64,000 nucleotides of DNA from contig NC_071331.1 in the NCBI RefSeq assembly GCF_010183535.1, positions 15,066,001 through 15,130,000 of the forward strand. Direction: 5' to 3'. The stretch's first letter is position 1; each line of letters begins with the position of its first letter. This document shows, piece after piece, positions 1 through 12,482 of this stretch. This DNA is from Caenorhabditis remanei (Eukaryota; Nematoda; Chromadorea; Rhabditida; Rhabditidae). Under the pieces are notes generated by a model. The model did not search any database. It saw nothing but the letters and a program-made list of their open reading frames with translations, and was not told where the DNA came from. Made by a program: the position numbers and the translations under genes.

Positions 1-3000
1 CGCAAAAATTCGAATAAAATCTCAAAAATATTCACAATGGAGTCTCTGCGAGAATTGTCCGCGGAGTCTCTCGGAGCTCGTGATCCACGTCGGAATTCTC
101 CAAACACAGATCCACGTCGTGACTCGGATTCTGATTGACTGTCATCATCTGCCACGTGTTTTGGTACGGTCGTCACTTTTTTCAATTTAATTCCTTCCAG
201 TTCGTTGGTCTCTTCTTGAGCTTTCTTTGTCACTTTCTTCAACTGAATCTGTGACAAAAGATTCTTCGGCTCTTCTGGTTTCGGGGCTCCATTTCGCTTT
301 TGCCCTACTTGACGACCGCCAACTTTTGTCTTAAGCTCTTCTGATTTTGTTGACTTCTCTTCGACTTTTTCGTGGTGCTGAAACAAATTGTTAGAGACAA
401 AAAGTTAGAAAATGAATAGAAAAAATAGACGATATTGGACGGAAAGTTAGCAGAAATTGGAAAATATTACAAGAAATCACCTCAAACCATGCATTCTTTC
501 TTATTGTTATCTTACACGTGGAGTCGTTGGCTCGTCATTTGAAGTACTCGTCGGCACGGGAACAATACTGACTTTTTTCGGTTTTTCCTAGAAGAAATGT
601 TAGATTTGGGAATGGAAATGTTAATTAAAAGAAGAAGGAATTTGGGGTGGAAATTGGATAGAGGGAGAGAGGAAAATAATCGAAAAACATAGAGAGAGAT
701 AAATAGAGAAGGAAGCGATGGAAGAGTGACACTAAACACACAGATATACAGTCTTTATGCAAAAAAAGAAAGTTCTCGAATTGCAAAAAGTTTCTTTTTT
801 GAATAAAACTTGTATAAAGAAGAAGAAGAATGATTTTCATGAATCTGTTTCCAGAAAATCATTCTTTTGGGTAACACACATGACATGAAAGTACCTCCTT
901 TTTGGACCCATTGCTATCCGTTTTCTCGTATTTTTGCAAAGTGGTCCGTTCTCGTTTCTCCAATTTAAACTCGGATTTGATTCCTGCCTCGGTGCCATTC
1001 TTCTCTTTTACACTAACTGTTGATTCTTTCACTTCTTTCTTCACAACTTTCTTCAGTTGTACTTTGAATGCACCGTCCGAACTCTCTTCAACCTTCCCTT
1101 TTTTCAACTCAAGTTTTTTCAAACTGGCCATTGAATCAGATTTCTCTAGTCCACCTGCACCAGATTTCACTTTTTTGAGTTGAGCAAACGGGTTTGCTGG
1201 TTGTTCCGGAAGGTTATCTTTTGAAAAAAGAGCAGTCGATCCACGTCTTGATCTTGATTCTTGGGACAAAACAGATGATGTGGAATCAGCATGATCAAGT
1301 GGGAATCCTGGCTTTTCGGTAGCTCCGCCCTCCTCTTTTTTCACTTTTTTCAATTTGACCATGGCTTTGAAATCGAGTTCGCCATCGGCCTTTTTGACAG
1401 TTTTGCGAAGTTTTGTCTTCTCCTGAAATGGGACAAAAGGACATAGAAAAAGAAAAAGAGAGACAGATTTCACACCTCTACAGTATTCGATTCATTTCGT
1501 GTTGATGTAGTGGTTTTACGAAGAATCGTGTCGCGAGAGAACATCTCGTCCTGCTTTGGAGGACTCTGAAACACACATAACAAAACTGAAAAAGGACTGA
1601 AAATATGGACAAAGGACAGAAGAAAAGGACAAGACAAGTCTGGCAAATGATCAATTGGATGATCAGAAGTAGTTGACACATGATGGCTCACTATCTGTTT
1701 GCCCCGCTTTCCTCCCAACTACAAGTGCTCTCATTCTGGGTCACTTTCCAATCATTTTGCGGGGGCAAACTGTGTTTCCAAAAGATGAAAAATCTATATG
1801 TCTGTTATAGAAGGAAGTGAGCCATCATCTTGTCAAAACAGTACTTCAGTCGTTTTTGTTTCTAACCAGACAAGTACAAAAACGGTGGACAAAGAGATAG
1901 AGAGAAGGATACAGAAATTTGAAGAAAAGAGAAAGAGATACGGAGAGAAGAGATATGAAATAATGAGTAGGTGGCAGGAGCCAAAAGAAGAAAAAAGAAG
2001 AGAGAAGAGAAGAAAAAGAAACATACATCAGTCTTGCGGCGAGGCTTTCCTCCGGCGAATGATGGAAGTTCGGATATCGACTCGGATACCTGTAATCAGA
2101 ACTTGTTCCAGTAATTGAGTACTTCAAATCTAACTGGTTTTGAGTGTTTTGAGTGTAAAACTTGAACGACAATTTCACATATTGATGACTGTTCTCTTCA
2201 GGAATAACAGAGTTCTATTTTTGAAATTATGAGCTCATTCTTCTGGGCATAATAAATTGCACGTAACTCATAAAACATAAAACAGTGTACTTATACATTT
2301 CTAGAAAATTTCAACTGGTACAAATTCAAATAATGAATTATCACAAGTCACAACAATATAACAACTATCGAAACGGATTGGTAAACAAAAAATCTTCGAC
2401 TAGGAGAACGTTCTGATTTGAGCATTACTGTGTGATGCCAACCCATACAAAAGATACTTCTACAAACCAGCCTGAACTGATAATAAACTGGTAATTTGCA
2501 AAAAAAGAAACCAACAAACGTTGATAAAAAACCTTTTCAACAAAAATGAACGCCAAGATTTTTTGTCAATGGGCGTGGCTTCTGTTTTCTTTTTTTTCGG
2601 AAGTGCCTTTGCAGAAAAGTAAACAAAAAAAGATGTTTTATAATCACTACCATCGAAAGTTTACTTTGAAATCCAATGACCTCTCACTGGATAAAAATAC
2701 ATTCAATGCTGATGTACAACCTCCTCTAAACCTTATCTTTTTGCCTGTCACTTCCAAATTCACTACTCAAAACAAACCTCGTCGTCACTTTCTCCGACCT
2801 GACCCAATAATTCTCGACGGCGCTCCTCTGGGATCGTCAGACCCGAACTTGGGATCTCGTCCAACTGAGATTCCTGAAAAAAGCAATCATATGGTTCTGT
2901 GTGGGTGCGGTCATTTCTCTCTGACAAGTAGTTTTAGCACGTGTTTCGTTTCTTTTTTCTATTGCAACAAAGCGAAAAAAACCGTTCGATGAGAGATATT

Positions 3001-6000
3001 TTAGAACTCTTTTTTATTATGTGTTCATGTGATATTTGTGCATTGGTTGTGCAAGAGTTAAGACATTTTGGTGATGAGGGTGGATGAATATCTCTTCAAA
3101 TACACACTTTCTCTTCGCTTTCCCGTAGTTTTTTGTCTCATTATCACTCGAGCTTTTCTTCTTTCTTTCAACTATTTTAGCTCTCAAGTACCCGCACAAG
3201 AAACCTCTTTCTCTCTCTTTTTCTCTCTCGCGCACTAGGTTATTTATCACGTACTTTCTGGTTATCAATGTTTATCAGTGAATGGAAAAAAGGAGGAAAA
3301 AGAAGCTTAAAGTTTTTTGTAGAGGGATAAAAACCTGGATGGGGATAGGGTCAAAAATTAGATCGAGGGATCGTTTAAAACAGTATTGAACTACATAAAT
3401 ACAGCTTCATATATAACTGTTTCTGGATGTGCTGATACTACGTTTGGAAAATGATTTACTCTTCTCAAAATTTTGAAAACTGTATCTAAAATTCTGACTA
3501 TTTCTTTGTCAAAATGTATGATTTTCTATTCGTACCAAAAAAACAAGCTCATTTCCAACTCGCACGATTGCACTGGTGGAAATATTTATATTTAGTCTTT
3601 AAAAAAACATCTACGATTTTAAGAATACTCTTGTTTTTATCCTGATTCAACTTATCTTGCTTCCAGATTGATACTAGGCTAATGTTGTGATTATATAATT
3701 CGAATAGTTTATTTCTTCCTAGCAGCTGTTTCATTCTTTCCCACAAAACGCCCACGCTTTTTCAATCTAACTCATAATCACTTTACTAGCAATCAAATTA
3801 TCAATCAATACTATTTAGGTCTCATTGAACCCCATGCTCAACTTATTGTTTCGTGTGTTTTGCTCTTTGTTTTGACCTTCTCGTTCTCTTTTTTCGTCTT
3901 GAAAATCCCTCAAAGATCTATAGAAATCTTGAAGAGACCCTCTCTTCCTCTCTGCCATCAGAAATTTTTACGCGGGGCGGAAAAGAAAGAAACGGGGCAA
4001 AATGAGAGAAGAAACGAGGGATAATGATAACATTTTTACACTTTTGCCCAGGTCCACTGTCGATGGCCCAATGGCAAACGGCAGCTTGGAAGGATGGGGG
4101 GAGAGATACAAAAAACAACAAGTTGAGGATGATGATGGAGCATGAAGATTTGATTTCAAATGCTCTAATCATAAGATTTCTCAGTTTTAGAGACTATACC
4201 AATTGCCACGTCATCAGGATAATAATTGAAAATGCTCACCGAATCAGAATCTTGATCCATGATTTCAGATCAAAAAATGAATAGTTTTCGAATAAATAAA
4301 CAAAATAATTCTAGCTCTATAGTTCAGAGAAAATGCAACTGCCTTCGTCCATAACCGACACTGTGCACGGGTGTTTGAGTATTACTGTATTCAGATGACA
4401 GTAAACAAACAAACAGAATGTTTTGGGTTTCGTGATACCAGGAAATTGATACAAACACCCCACGAAACACAGAGGCAGTCAGACGAAGCAGTGGGCACGA
4501 GTCGGGTCGAGATGAGATGAAATGGAAGCAGAAGAAAAGAGAAGAAGGATGTGTTTGGTGGTGATAAGAGATTGAGAAGACTATGGAGAAAATGAGTTTA
4601 GAAAAAAAGAGATTGGAGATTTTTTGAGGAAGAGGGAGAATCTTTGATTAAGATTTTCAATCGATTTGATTATCTACTATCAGATTTATAGAAATTAACT
4701 GAAATTAGAAGCAACGGGGGTATCAAACTTCAAGGAATACTTTGAAAGCACATTATGAATTCGGTAAAATGAATTTATTGAATAAACAATTTAAAATCAG
4801 TTCGAATAAAAAGAGTTATTCTCGTCCCTTTTCAAGGTTCAAAATCTGAAGGACACGTTCAAGAACAATGGTTGGTTTTAAAGAATCTCTATCTTCTATT
4901 CAAACTTTAATTCAATCTCTAAAGATTTCTGAAAACAAGTTTGAAGTTTTCAGACCTACACTCACACTCAAATCAGTATCATGACCACAGACTCATTCCT
5001 GTTCTTCTGTAAATTCCTGGAACGTGTTCCCGTAAGTGGGTGTATTGGTTATCCAATTGACTCACTCCTCAAATAGTTTCTGCTTTTTCTTTTTGTTTCT
5101 TCTCGGATATCACACTAAAACACACAAACGCTCTTCCTAATCTCTCATCAACTTGACACATTTCTGACAAGTTTAATAAAAAGAGAGCTAGGAAACTTGA
5201 AATTAACTTGAAATTAGAAAGGTAGGAAGAAATTATGAGATGACAATTATTAGATGATGACGTGGATGAATAGCAATTGGTGTAGTATCAAGAATTGTAA
5301 GATTTTGGAAATCCTTTCAAAAAATAAAATAAACATTTTTAGAAATTGTGAAAATGTATTCAAAAGTGGAAGGAAGAAATAATGTGTGAGGCTAAAAATG
5401 TGATGGCAGTGAAGTCAGATAGTGCGAGTACGCGTTCCCATGTTTGTTGTATTCTTGAGCCTCCTCCCTCACGGGAGCTAACTCTTTTCTCTTTTCTCAT
5501 TGGATATCCAAAAAACGACACCCCGTGGTATTTCTACTTCTCTTACACTCTCTTATTCAATTTCATTGATTTCATGAATCTCTAGTTTCCTATTAGTACG
5601 AGCACCTCTGGCGCAAAAACGCTATTTCGCAACTTTTTTGCTGCTCTTGCACTACGCGGCGTTCCAAAGTGGATAGGGAAAAGACTGAAGAAAAGTAAGA
5701 AAAAGAAACGGATTTTTTTGCGCAGGCGGTGGAAGATTTGAGTTGGTTTGGAGTGCTCAGCGCATTTGCACACGGTTTAGAGATTCAGGGAGGAAAAATA
5801 CGTGGCATTTTGGAGAGATCGACATATTAAGTTATACGTGCATTTCGGAAAAAATCATGTTAGAACAAGAACAAGAACACACAAACAAATAGATAGACAC
5901 GGTTAAAAGATTATAAATAGTGAAATCTGGAATAATTCTCATTCTAAATTATAAGAAAACTATGAAGTTTCAGAAGCATTTGAAAATTTTTATAATTATA

Positions 6001-9000
6001 TGAGAACTTTTTCTCGCAACTTATGCATCGAGAGTTGGTAATTTGTACTTTTGACTGTTTTCTTATTTTCTGAAATTAACAGTAACTACGATTGTTCAAT
6101 TAGTTTCCTACATTATCAATAACCTAATTCTAAGGATATTAGTTTAAATAAAGATGTAGATCAAAACACATCTCTAACAGTCAGAGAACGGTCAATTATG
6201 ATGTTTCAAAAAGCAAACAGATCTTTGATCTTTCAATGGATTTGAAGGATAAGTTGTGAGTTTAGAACGTGCAAAAATGCAAGTATTCGAATAGTGTTCT
6301 TGGAAATTTACAAGTTTATAACAACAGTTTTTGTTAGATTTGCGAAATGTCAATAAGAATTTTTGAATTTCAAACAAGGGAGTGATTGCGGATATCGGAA
6401 GGAAACTTGTGTGTTCGGATACTGAAAATATGTGAGATGCAAGTTTATTTTAAGATAAAACTAACATTACTGCTGGAATTGACTGACGATTTGGAATTCG
6501 TTTTCTTCAATTTCGGACTGCCAACATCATCTCTACTTCCTCTTCTTGAATCTGGACCTTCCAAATCTAGAATGCTCCTCAAAAACCGTTCTTTTGCTTC
6601 TCCTTCAGGCATTTTCGATAGAATAAATGCATGAATTTGTGATATTTTATGAAGATCAGGCCCCGATGAATTTGCACTTCGCATATTCAACGGATTCGGA
6701 GACTGATCTCCTGATGAACGGGCAGCACCTTGTCGGTCAGAAACCGAACGAAGGTTAATCATTCGACGTGGAGCATTAGATGAGGAAGGAGAAGAAGCAG
6801 TTGAATGAGATGATTCAAATGGTGGACGAGGTGGCAGACGACGTGAAAACGAAGAAGAAGATGCGCCGTTTGTATGATCAGAGCCATCGTTGCTCGCCGA
6901 TCTCTTCAGAAGATTCTGGAGATACGATCCAGGCGTGTAGTTCATCTTGACAGAACTATTCGTTAGTCACGCCAATATTTACACCAGATTCTGTCCCTTT
7001 TTATCGATAGGGACAGTGAAAATGGGGATTTGGGAATGGAATATTTTAAACAAGAAATGTTGAAAATCCAGTTCTGAAGATGAGCTTTTCGGCGAGCAGG
7101 CCAGAAGAATTTATTTCTCTGAAGATCTCAATAAGAAAATAAATTGGAAGAGGAAGGATATAAGAGAGTATACATTCATAAACTTTTTCTTATTGATGAT
7201 CAAGAGAAGAAGTCATAGACTTCAGAATTTTAAAAAATTCTCAGAACAATGTTCTACTCTATTATTGAAAAAGTAATCAAAGAGATGCTAGATATCAAAA
7301 ATTTCGATTGTCAGAAATCTAAAAAGATGTTTATTTGTTTTTAGTAATTCGAAATGGTTTTTGGAATGAATGTAGGGGAAGAGAATAGAAAACTGTTGTT
7401 TTATTTTCAATGAAAATTGTAGCTTTAACAAAAATTCGAATGAAAAACTTCATTTAAAAATTTTTTTATTGAAAACACTTTCTGAGAACCTTTTTCAGAA
7501 AATTAGTTGTTTTATAACTTTCTCAGAAAGATAAGTTTATTCATTGAAATTAAAAGTGAATGTTTCAATTAAAAATTTCAATTTGAAGTAGCCAGAATCA
7601 AAATAATAAAAAATCAACTGAATGAATTGTCGGAAACTTGAAAGTTCTGTATGAAAATATATATCCAAAACACTATCCTATTAATCAGATTAATTGAGAA
7701 AAATAAAAATGAAAACGTTTTTTTTCTACAATGAGATAACATCATGTGTGAACTATTGTTTGAGTGCATCTCAAAAATGCTCAAGATGTTACCAGCTACT
7801 AGACTAATGTCAATCTTTGCACTCCTACACTTTTCGACGGCTTTTCAATCTTTGAACACGGAGTATGATGTATTCAAATTTCAATTTTAAAGAAAAATAT
7901 CAGAGAAAAAAGTAAAAAAAATGTCTGCGCAACAGTCGTCTAGTCACCAAAAAGTGGTAGTCGGGAGGTCCTAACCATGTCTTTTTTCTCAGGTCGAATA
8001 CCATAGAATAGAGAGAAATAGTGTAAGAGACGAAGAGACGCAGACATTCTTCATTTCGAAATGATGTAGGAGGAGAAAAAAGGAAACTCGGCAGCTTCAT
8101 AGGTACTTGTGTCTTTTTCGAGTACCGTTTGTCACTTTTGTCGGAGGGAATAGTAAGCCGACTTGTAGAGACATCCGACATTCTACACGTTTTTCTGCAT
8201 TTGTACTGGCAAGAGCAAAGTCACTTTTCTCTCTTTTAACCAAATTATTTGAGTGAAGAAAGTGTACAGTAAGTAGGCCAAACTGATCAAGAATCATAGA
8301 GTTCTTCCAAGAACAGATGATTCTAGTTTTTCGAGTCAAAGTGCATTTTAAAATTACTATTGGTCCTTTTAGTATCAATCAACAGTATCTATAAATCATC
8401 TAGTGAGATCAAAGAATTCATCCAATCTCGTAAGAGTCTAGAGATCGCATTGCAAGAGTATTGTTACAAATACAATCTGAGCAACCCACTATTTGTTAGT
8501 TTCCATTCAATTCAAACCATTCTCAATCATTCAAACCACTCCTTCTCCCTTACTTCTAAACATTTTTTGGTTTTCGATCTCCCCAAATACCACGTCACAA
8601 AGTTGTTTCTCCGTTTCCGAACTACACACAAATACTTGTTTATCCATATCCAAACAATACTTTTCGTCAAGTATCTCCCTATGGTTTTTGTTCATTTTTC
8701 AGTAACTTACCTCATCTGGATCCGGTCGAACACTCGAACTTCTCTTCGTCTCAACTTCAGAAGCATCGGAACGTACGCTCTCAGAAAGTGCACTCTTTTT
8801 TGCTTGTGGTGCCTGAAAATTTAAAATTACGAATACTTTATTTATTTAAAATACTCACTGGACTCTTGCTCTTCGACTTGCTTCTTCTGGCAACTCGCTT
8901 CTTTGTCTCAGCTTGAAGAGTCTGCGATACTCGCCTGTCTTCTTCTTCTTTTTGATATTCATCTTCCAGATCTTTTCTATGTTTCATTAGTTCTTCTTCC

Positions 9001-12000
9001 ACGTCTTAAAAAATAGAGACAGCATGAAAATAAGAAAAAATGACATACCAGACTGTTCAACTTTCACCATTGCACTACTTTGACCATCTCCATAATCACA
9101 TTTTGCATGACATTTATAGAGACCTGACTTCTCTTCGGTCAAGTTGTTCACTTGAAGTTTTGCTATCGAACCGTTGAACGACTGGGAATACTCGGAAGAA
9201 TTTCTGACCAATGTTCCATCTCTGAAACTTGTATTTTGGCCATTTGTTGATAGGGTAATAGCGTACCTGTACCACTCGATGATAGTGGATGAATGGCATT
9301 GCCATTGGACTTCCAAAACAACAGATCCACCAACTCGGCCAGTCTATAAATGAATTCAAGTTCTCATTTCTCTGTCTTCTCTTTTGTATAATTAGTTTAA
9401 ATTGTACTAGAATCCCGAAAAATTTCGAAACTTTTGCTCTATTTCAATTTTTTTTCCCTTCGTTCACATCTGGTATGAATGGGCTGCCAATTGAGATTTT
9501 CGGAGAACTCTTTTTCAAATCAAAAACGTAGGCAAACGAGTGAATCGAAGATCAAGAGTTTCGTGGGAAGAAAAAGAAAAAGAAAGAGTTCTCACCTGGG
9601 ACCTACTGGCTTCAAGAACGATTGGTGGCCTCGTGTATTTTTCACGCGAGGTATCGTGAACCTGTTGAGATGATGCAGATCCTCCAGATGTAGCTGTGTT
9701 TGTTGTCGTAGTCGTACTTGTTGCTGATCCGGAAGCACTTGCCGCTCCACCGGTTCCAGCGGCAGCTGCAGTTCCAGCAGCACCACCTGTCTTACTGGTT
9801 TTTCTAGAAGGTGTTGGTGATGGACTCTTTCTTGATGGTGACTTTCTTGCGGATGGACTTCCCGCTCGAAGTTTCTTTTCATCACCTCCTGGAGGCGGTA
9901 ATCCATCAGGTTTTCGTTTCGATGCTCCTGATACTTGATCTACTTCCATCTTTTCTGTTCTACTCGATCGGCGGGACTCCGATTGTGACACTTCGTCGTT
10001 CACTGGGGTTGATGTTCGGGATCTGAAATATCGAGATTTTGGATTAGAAATCACAACTGAAAATATGCAACAAACGATAAATGCAGTCAGATTTTCAAAT
10101 ACTATTTTTCAGATAATAAAAGACTCTTATGTGGTTTGAATAATTGAAAAAAAGCTCACCGTAACTTCTTTGATGGAGATCCTTCTCTCGGTTTCAATGT
10201 TCTTTTTGGAGTTCCTTCCCTGGATTTCATTGATTTTTTGGGGGAAGAAGGACGACTTCCTGGACCACGGGACGATGGTCTTGGTGAAGCAGTTGATCGT
10301 TTTCTTTCTTGTCTTTCAGCTGGATCTGGTTCTTCAAAGTTCAATGCCAAGTTGGCATTTGTTTCTCCTTGATCGTTCCTTATGTTACATCGATACTGTC
10401 CTGCGTCAGAGGATGATGGACCCTGAATATAAAGAAATGATTAGTAGATAATTGAAAATGAATAATGACTCACTCTAATCTCCAATTGACACAAAAATGT
10501 TTGATCACCGAGATCACTGAAAATGGCATGATACAGACCACCCATACTCAATGGAACTCCATCTTTCATCCATTTTGCGACTGGAGTTGATGCACTTTTC
10601 ACTTTACATTCCATTACAATTAAAGCTCCACCGTCTTTTGGAATAATTCGTGGTTTTCCGACAAAAGATGGGCCACGGGACTTGGCTTCATCTCCTCCAG
10701 CGCCAGCGAAATTCAGATTTATATTGGCGTTCGATTCACCCAATTGATTCTTTGCTGTGCATTTGTAGGCACCTCCATCGCCTGCGTTTGGTTCCTGAAA
10801 TCACAGAATGCTTATTCAAACTGCTCAGTTTCTCCAGAAATAATTAGAATTCTGAATTCACACTGATTTGATCCAAATCCCTAGCTACAATGTTCTATTT
10901 TATTGTGTTTTGTTTCCCCAAACTTTTCCCTTCTTTTCCAATTTCGCAACATATCCTTATCTTCTTATTCTTCTTCTTTCATGCAACTGCTTCGACATTT
11001 GATACTTTCAAAAACTTCATTTCTCTCACCTTGATAACTAATGTCGCTTTGTACAGACTTCCTCCTAATGGTGTCAATGTCTGTACAACTCTTCCAGAAG
11101 GTTCTAGAAGATTTCCAGAATGTTGCCAGGCGATTGTTGGTTGTGGATCCGCCTCGAGATGACATTCCATCAACAGATCACCCTGCAAATCATCATTTTT
11201 TGCAATTTCAATTGATGAGTTCAATGTTTCTCTTGTTTACACTCGATATCTCAGGTATCCTAACGAGACTTGACGTCACACCAAAACATCAAAACAAGAT
11301 GATCCCCCGCAATTTGTTGACACTGATTGGAAGGATTTAACAATGTTATCAGAGAGGTATCTTTCGGTTGTAAAAAAAAGTTCTTAGTAGTTTTTTAAGA
11401 GTCTTTTTTGTTACTTTCCACCGTTTTTTGTTCCAGGGTATCATCTTTTTCACCGACTTCAAGAGGGTGTTTGTGTACTTCAATGGATCAAATTTCATAT
11501 ATTTTTCTCAAGAAAAAAGAGCACGTGGTCTCAAGTAATTGTACCAACATGTTCGTGTTTGAGGGGTTGTTATGAAACGATCGTTTTAACTGATATAAGG
11601 GAAATGCGCATGTAAAAAAATGGGAGTAATGTTGCAGTCATGTTTCCTTCAGCAGTTAAAAGTTGGAAAAAAACAGGCAAAACAGTGAATCATTTTGCAA
11701 GAGTACCTAAAAATCATGGGAATAACTTGTCCTCTTTTCAAAATGTTCAACCAGATTATTCATTATTTCAAAAGTTTTAAAAGTTTAGTTTGCTTCAGTA
11801 ATTACAAGTACCTAGTTTCAAAAGTGTTCCAACTTGAAAAAACTATTCGAAAAACTACGAACGGTCAATATTTACACTTTCTCTCTCTCTTTCTTTATTG
11901 TTCGTTTGCTCTCAGCTCGTTATCTTGTTACAAATCCCTTCCAATTTATTTCTTGCGTTCAGTCATTTTCTAAGTGTTTTGCGGTCAGGTTCAAGCTTCT

Positions 12001-12482
12001 ACTCTTTCTCTTCTTCTTCTTTTTTTCTCCGGTAGTCTTTTTTCATCTACGGATTCCTGGGGGCTCACTGCATTGCTCCTCTCGGCATTGCTGTCTTTGA
12101 GCCCGTGAAAGCCGTAAAGCGACGAGAAGCACACGGCAAACCGAGCATCAAGAGAGATGCTAGGCGAGAAATAGCGCGGGAACTCGTGGAGCCCGTCGGC
12201 CAGTTGGCTTTCGGGCATCGCCCCCACAATACACTAGGACTTGCGATGATCAGTAGAAAGAGACACAGACGATACGGGATCCTGCCATCATTTGCCATGA
12301 GCCATGTGGCTCTGCAGGGCATGGCCACAAGAAAAAAGAGAGATATAGAGAAAGAGCCGGAACATAGGTGATATGTATACAATAGTACGTGTCAAAAAAT
12401 GTAAAATTTTTGGGAAAAAAGAACTTACAGTCGGTGTCTGTTGAATCGATGGTTTTTGAGTAAAGCGCGGTGCGCCAACCAT
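1..12482 (-). CDS. unc-22: Twitchin, giant muscle Ig/FnIII/kinase protein (5' part, partial)
   Basis: N-terminal part of twitchin, the giant A-band protein of body-wall muscle that regulates myosin activity. Exons read by eye: 12482-12429, 11182-11030, 10794-10474, 10422-10160, 10022-9596, 9343-9267, 9221-9049, 9004-8859, 8812-8711, 2873-2778, 2089-2027, 1565-1476, 1422-895, 587-516 and 377-36. All junctions keep phase, giving about 969 residues before the gene leaves the window. The start MVGAPRFTQKP matches the known twitchin N-terminus. Two Ig domains follow (about 1-95 and 110-205, each ending in YKC/YRC strands), then a Ser/Pro/Arg/Lys-rich linker (about 210-400), a third Ig domain (about 406-490, WQC...YKCHAKC) and a charged stretch with repeated LKKV motifs. 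The FnIII repeats and kinase lie outside the window. A 5.8 kb intron (8710-2874) separates the two exon groups. Confidence 0.93.
2874..6465 (-). other. Intronic stretch within unc-22, no gene seen
   Basis: This is 3.6 kb of non-coding DNA between the candidate alternative exon at 6466 and the exon at 2873. It holds purine-rich tracts (about 4500-4640) and AT-rich stretches. Open frames here are short, lack splice support and have low-complexity translations. I see no RNA gene or repeat family. Confidence 0.6.
6466..6945 (-). CDS. unc-22: Candidate alternative first exon of unc-22 (long, Ser-rich)
   Basis: A 160-codon open frame begins MNYTPGSYLQNLLKRSASND and runs in phase 0 to an AAT|GTTAGT donor. 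It is rich in Ser, Pro and Arg, with a more conserved-looking segment near its end (KISQIHAFILSKMPEGEAKE). Position, strand and phase fit an internal promoter of unc-22 spliced to the exon at 2873. The codon use looks like real coding sequence and the other frames do not give a competing gene. I do not recognise a domain. It could instead be a separate small gene whose 3' exons I have not found. Confidence 0.5.
6946..8106 (-). other. Intronic/intergenic stretch between alternative exons, no gene seen
   Basis: AT-rich sequence between two candidate alternative first exons of unc-22. It would be expected to carry the promoter of the 6466-6945 exon, but I can point to no specific motif. Confidence 0.5.
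8107..8181 (-). CDS. unc-22: Candidate alternative first exon of unc-22 (short)
   Basis: A 25-codon open stretch starts MSDVSTSRLTIPSDK and ends ...KKTQ directly before a GTACCT donor. It ends in phase 0, the same phase as the donor at 8711, so it could join the exon at 2873 and give a twitchin form lacking the first Ig domains. It lies inside the 5.8 kb unc-22 intron on the same strand. The composition (Ser, Lys and Asp rich) suits a disordered N-terminus. No promoter motif was identified. This is inferred from phase and position only; the stretch could be chance. Confidence 0.4.
11183..12428 (-). other. unc-22 intron 1 with a GC-rich island
   Basis: This is the intron between the first two twitchin exons. 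Most of it is AT-rich, but about 12050-12260 is much richer in G and C than its flanks and has no stop-free frame that splices into the gene. It may be a muscle enhancer or a sequence from elsewhere. Function is not shown by the sequence. Confidence 0.5.

Noticed and set aside
2546..2992. Plus-strand open frame of 148 codons
   Set aside because: It overlaps the opposite-strand unc-22 exon at 2778-2873, which has correct splice sites and phase.
4961..5040. Possible extra minus-strand unc-22 exon between an acceptor near 5014 and a GTGAGT donor near 4970
   Set aside because: All three frames contain a stop codon before the donor.
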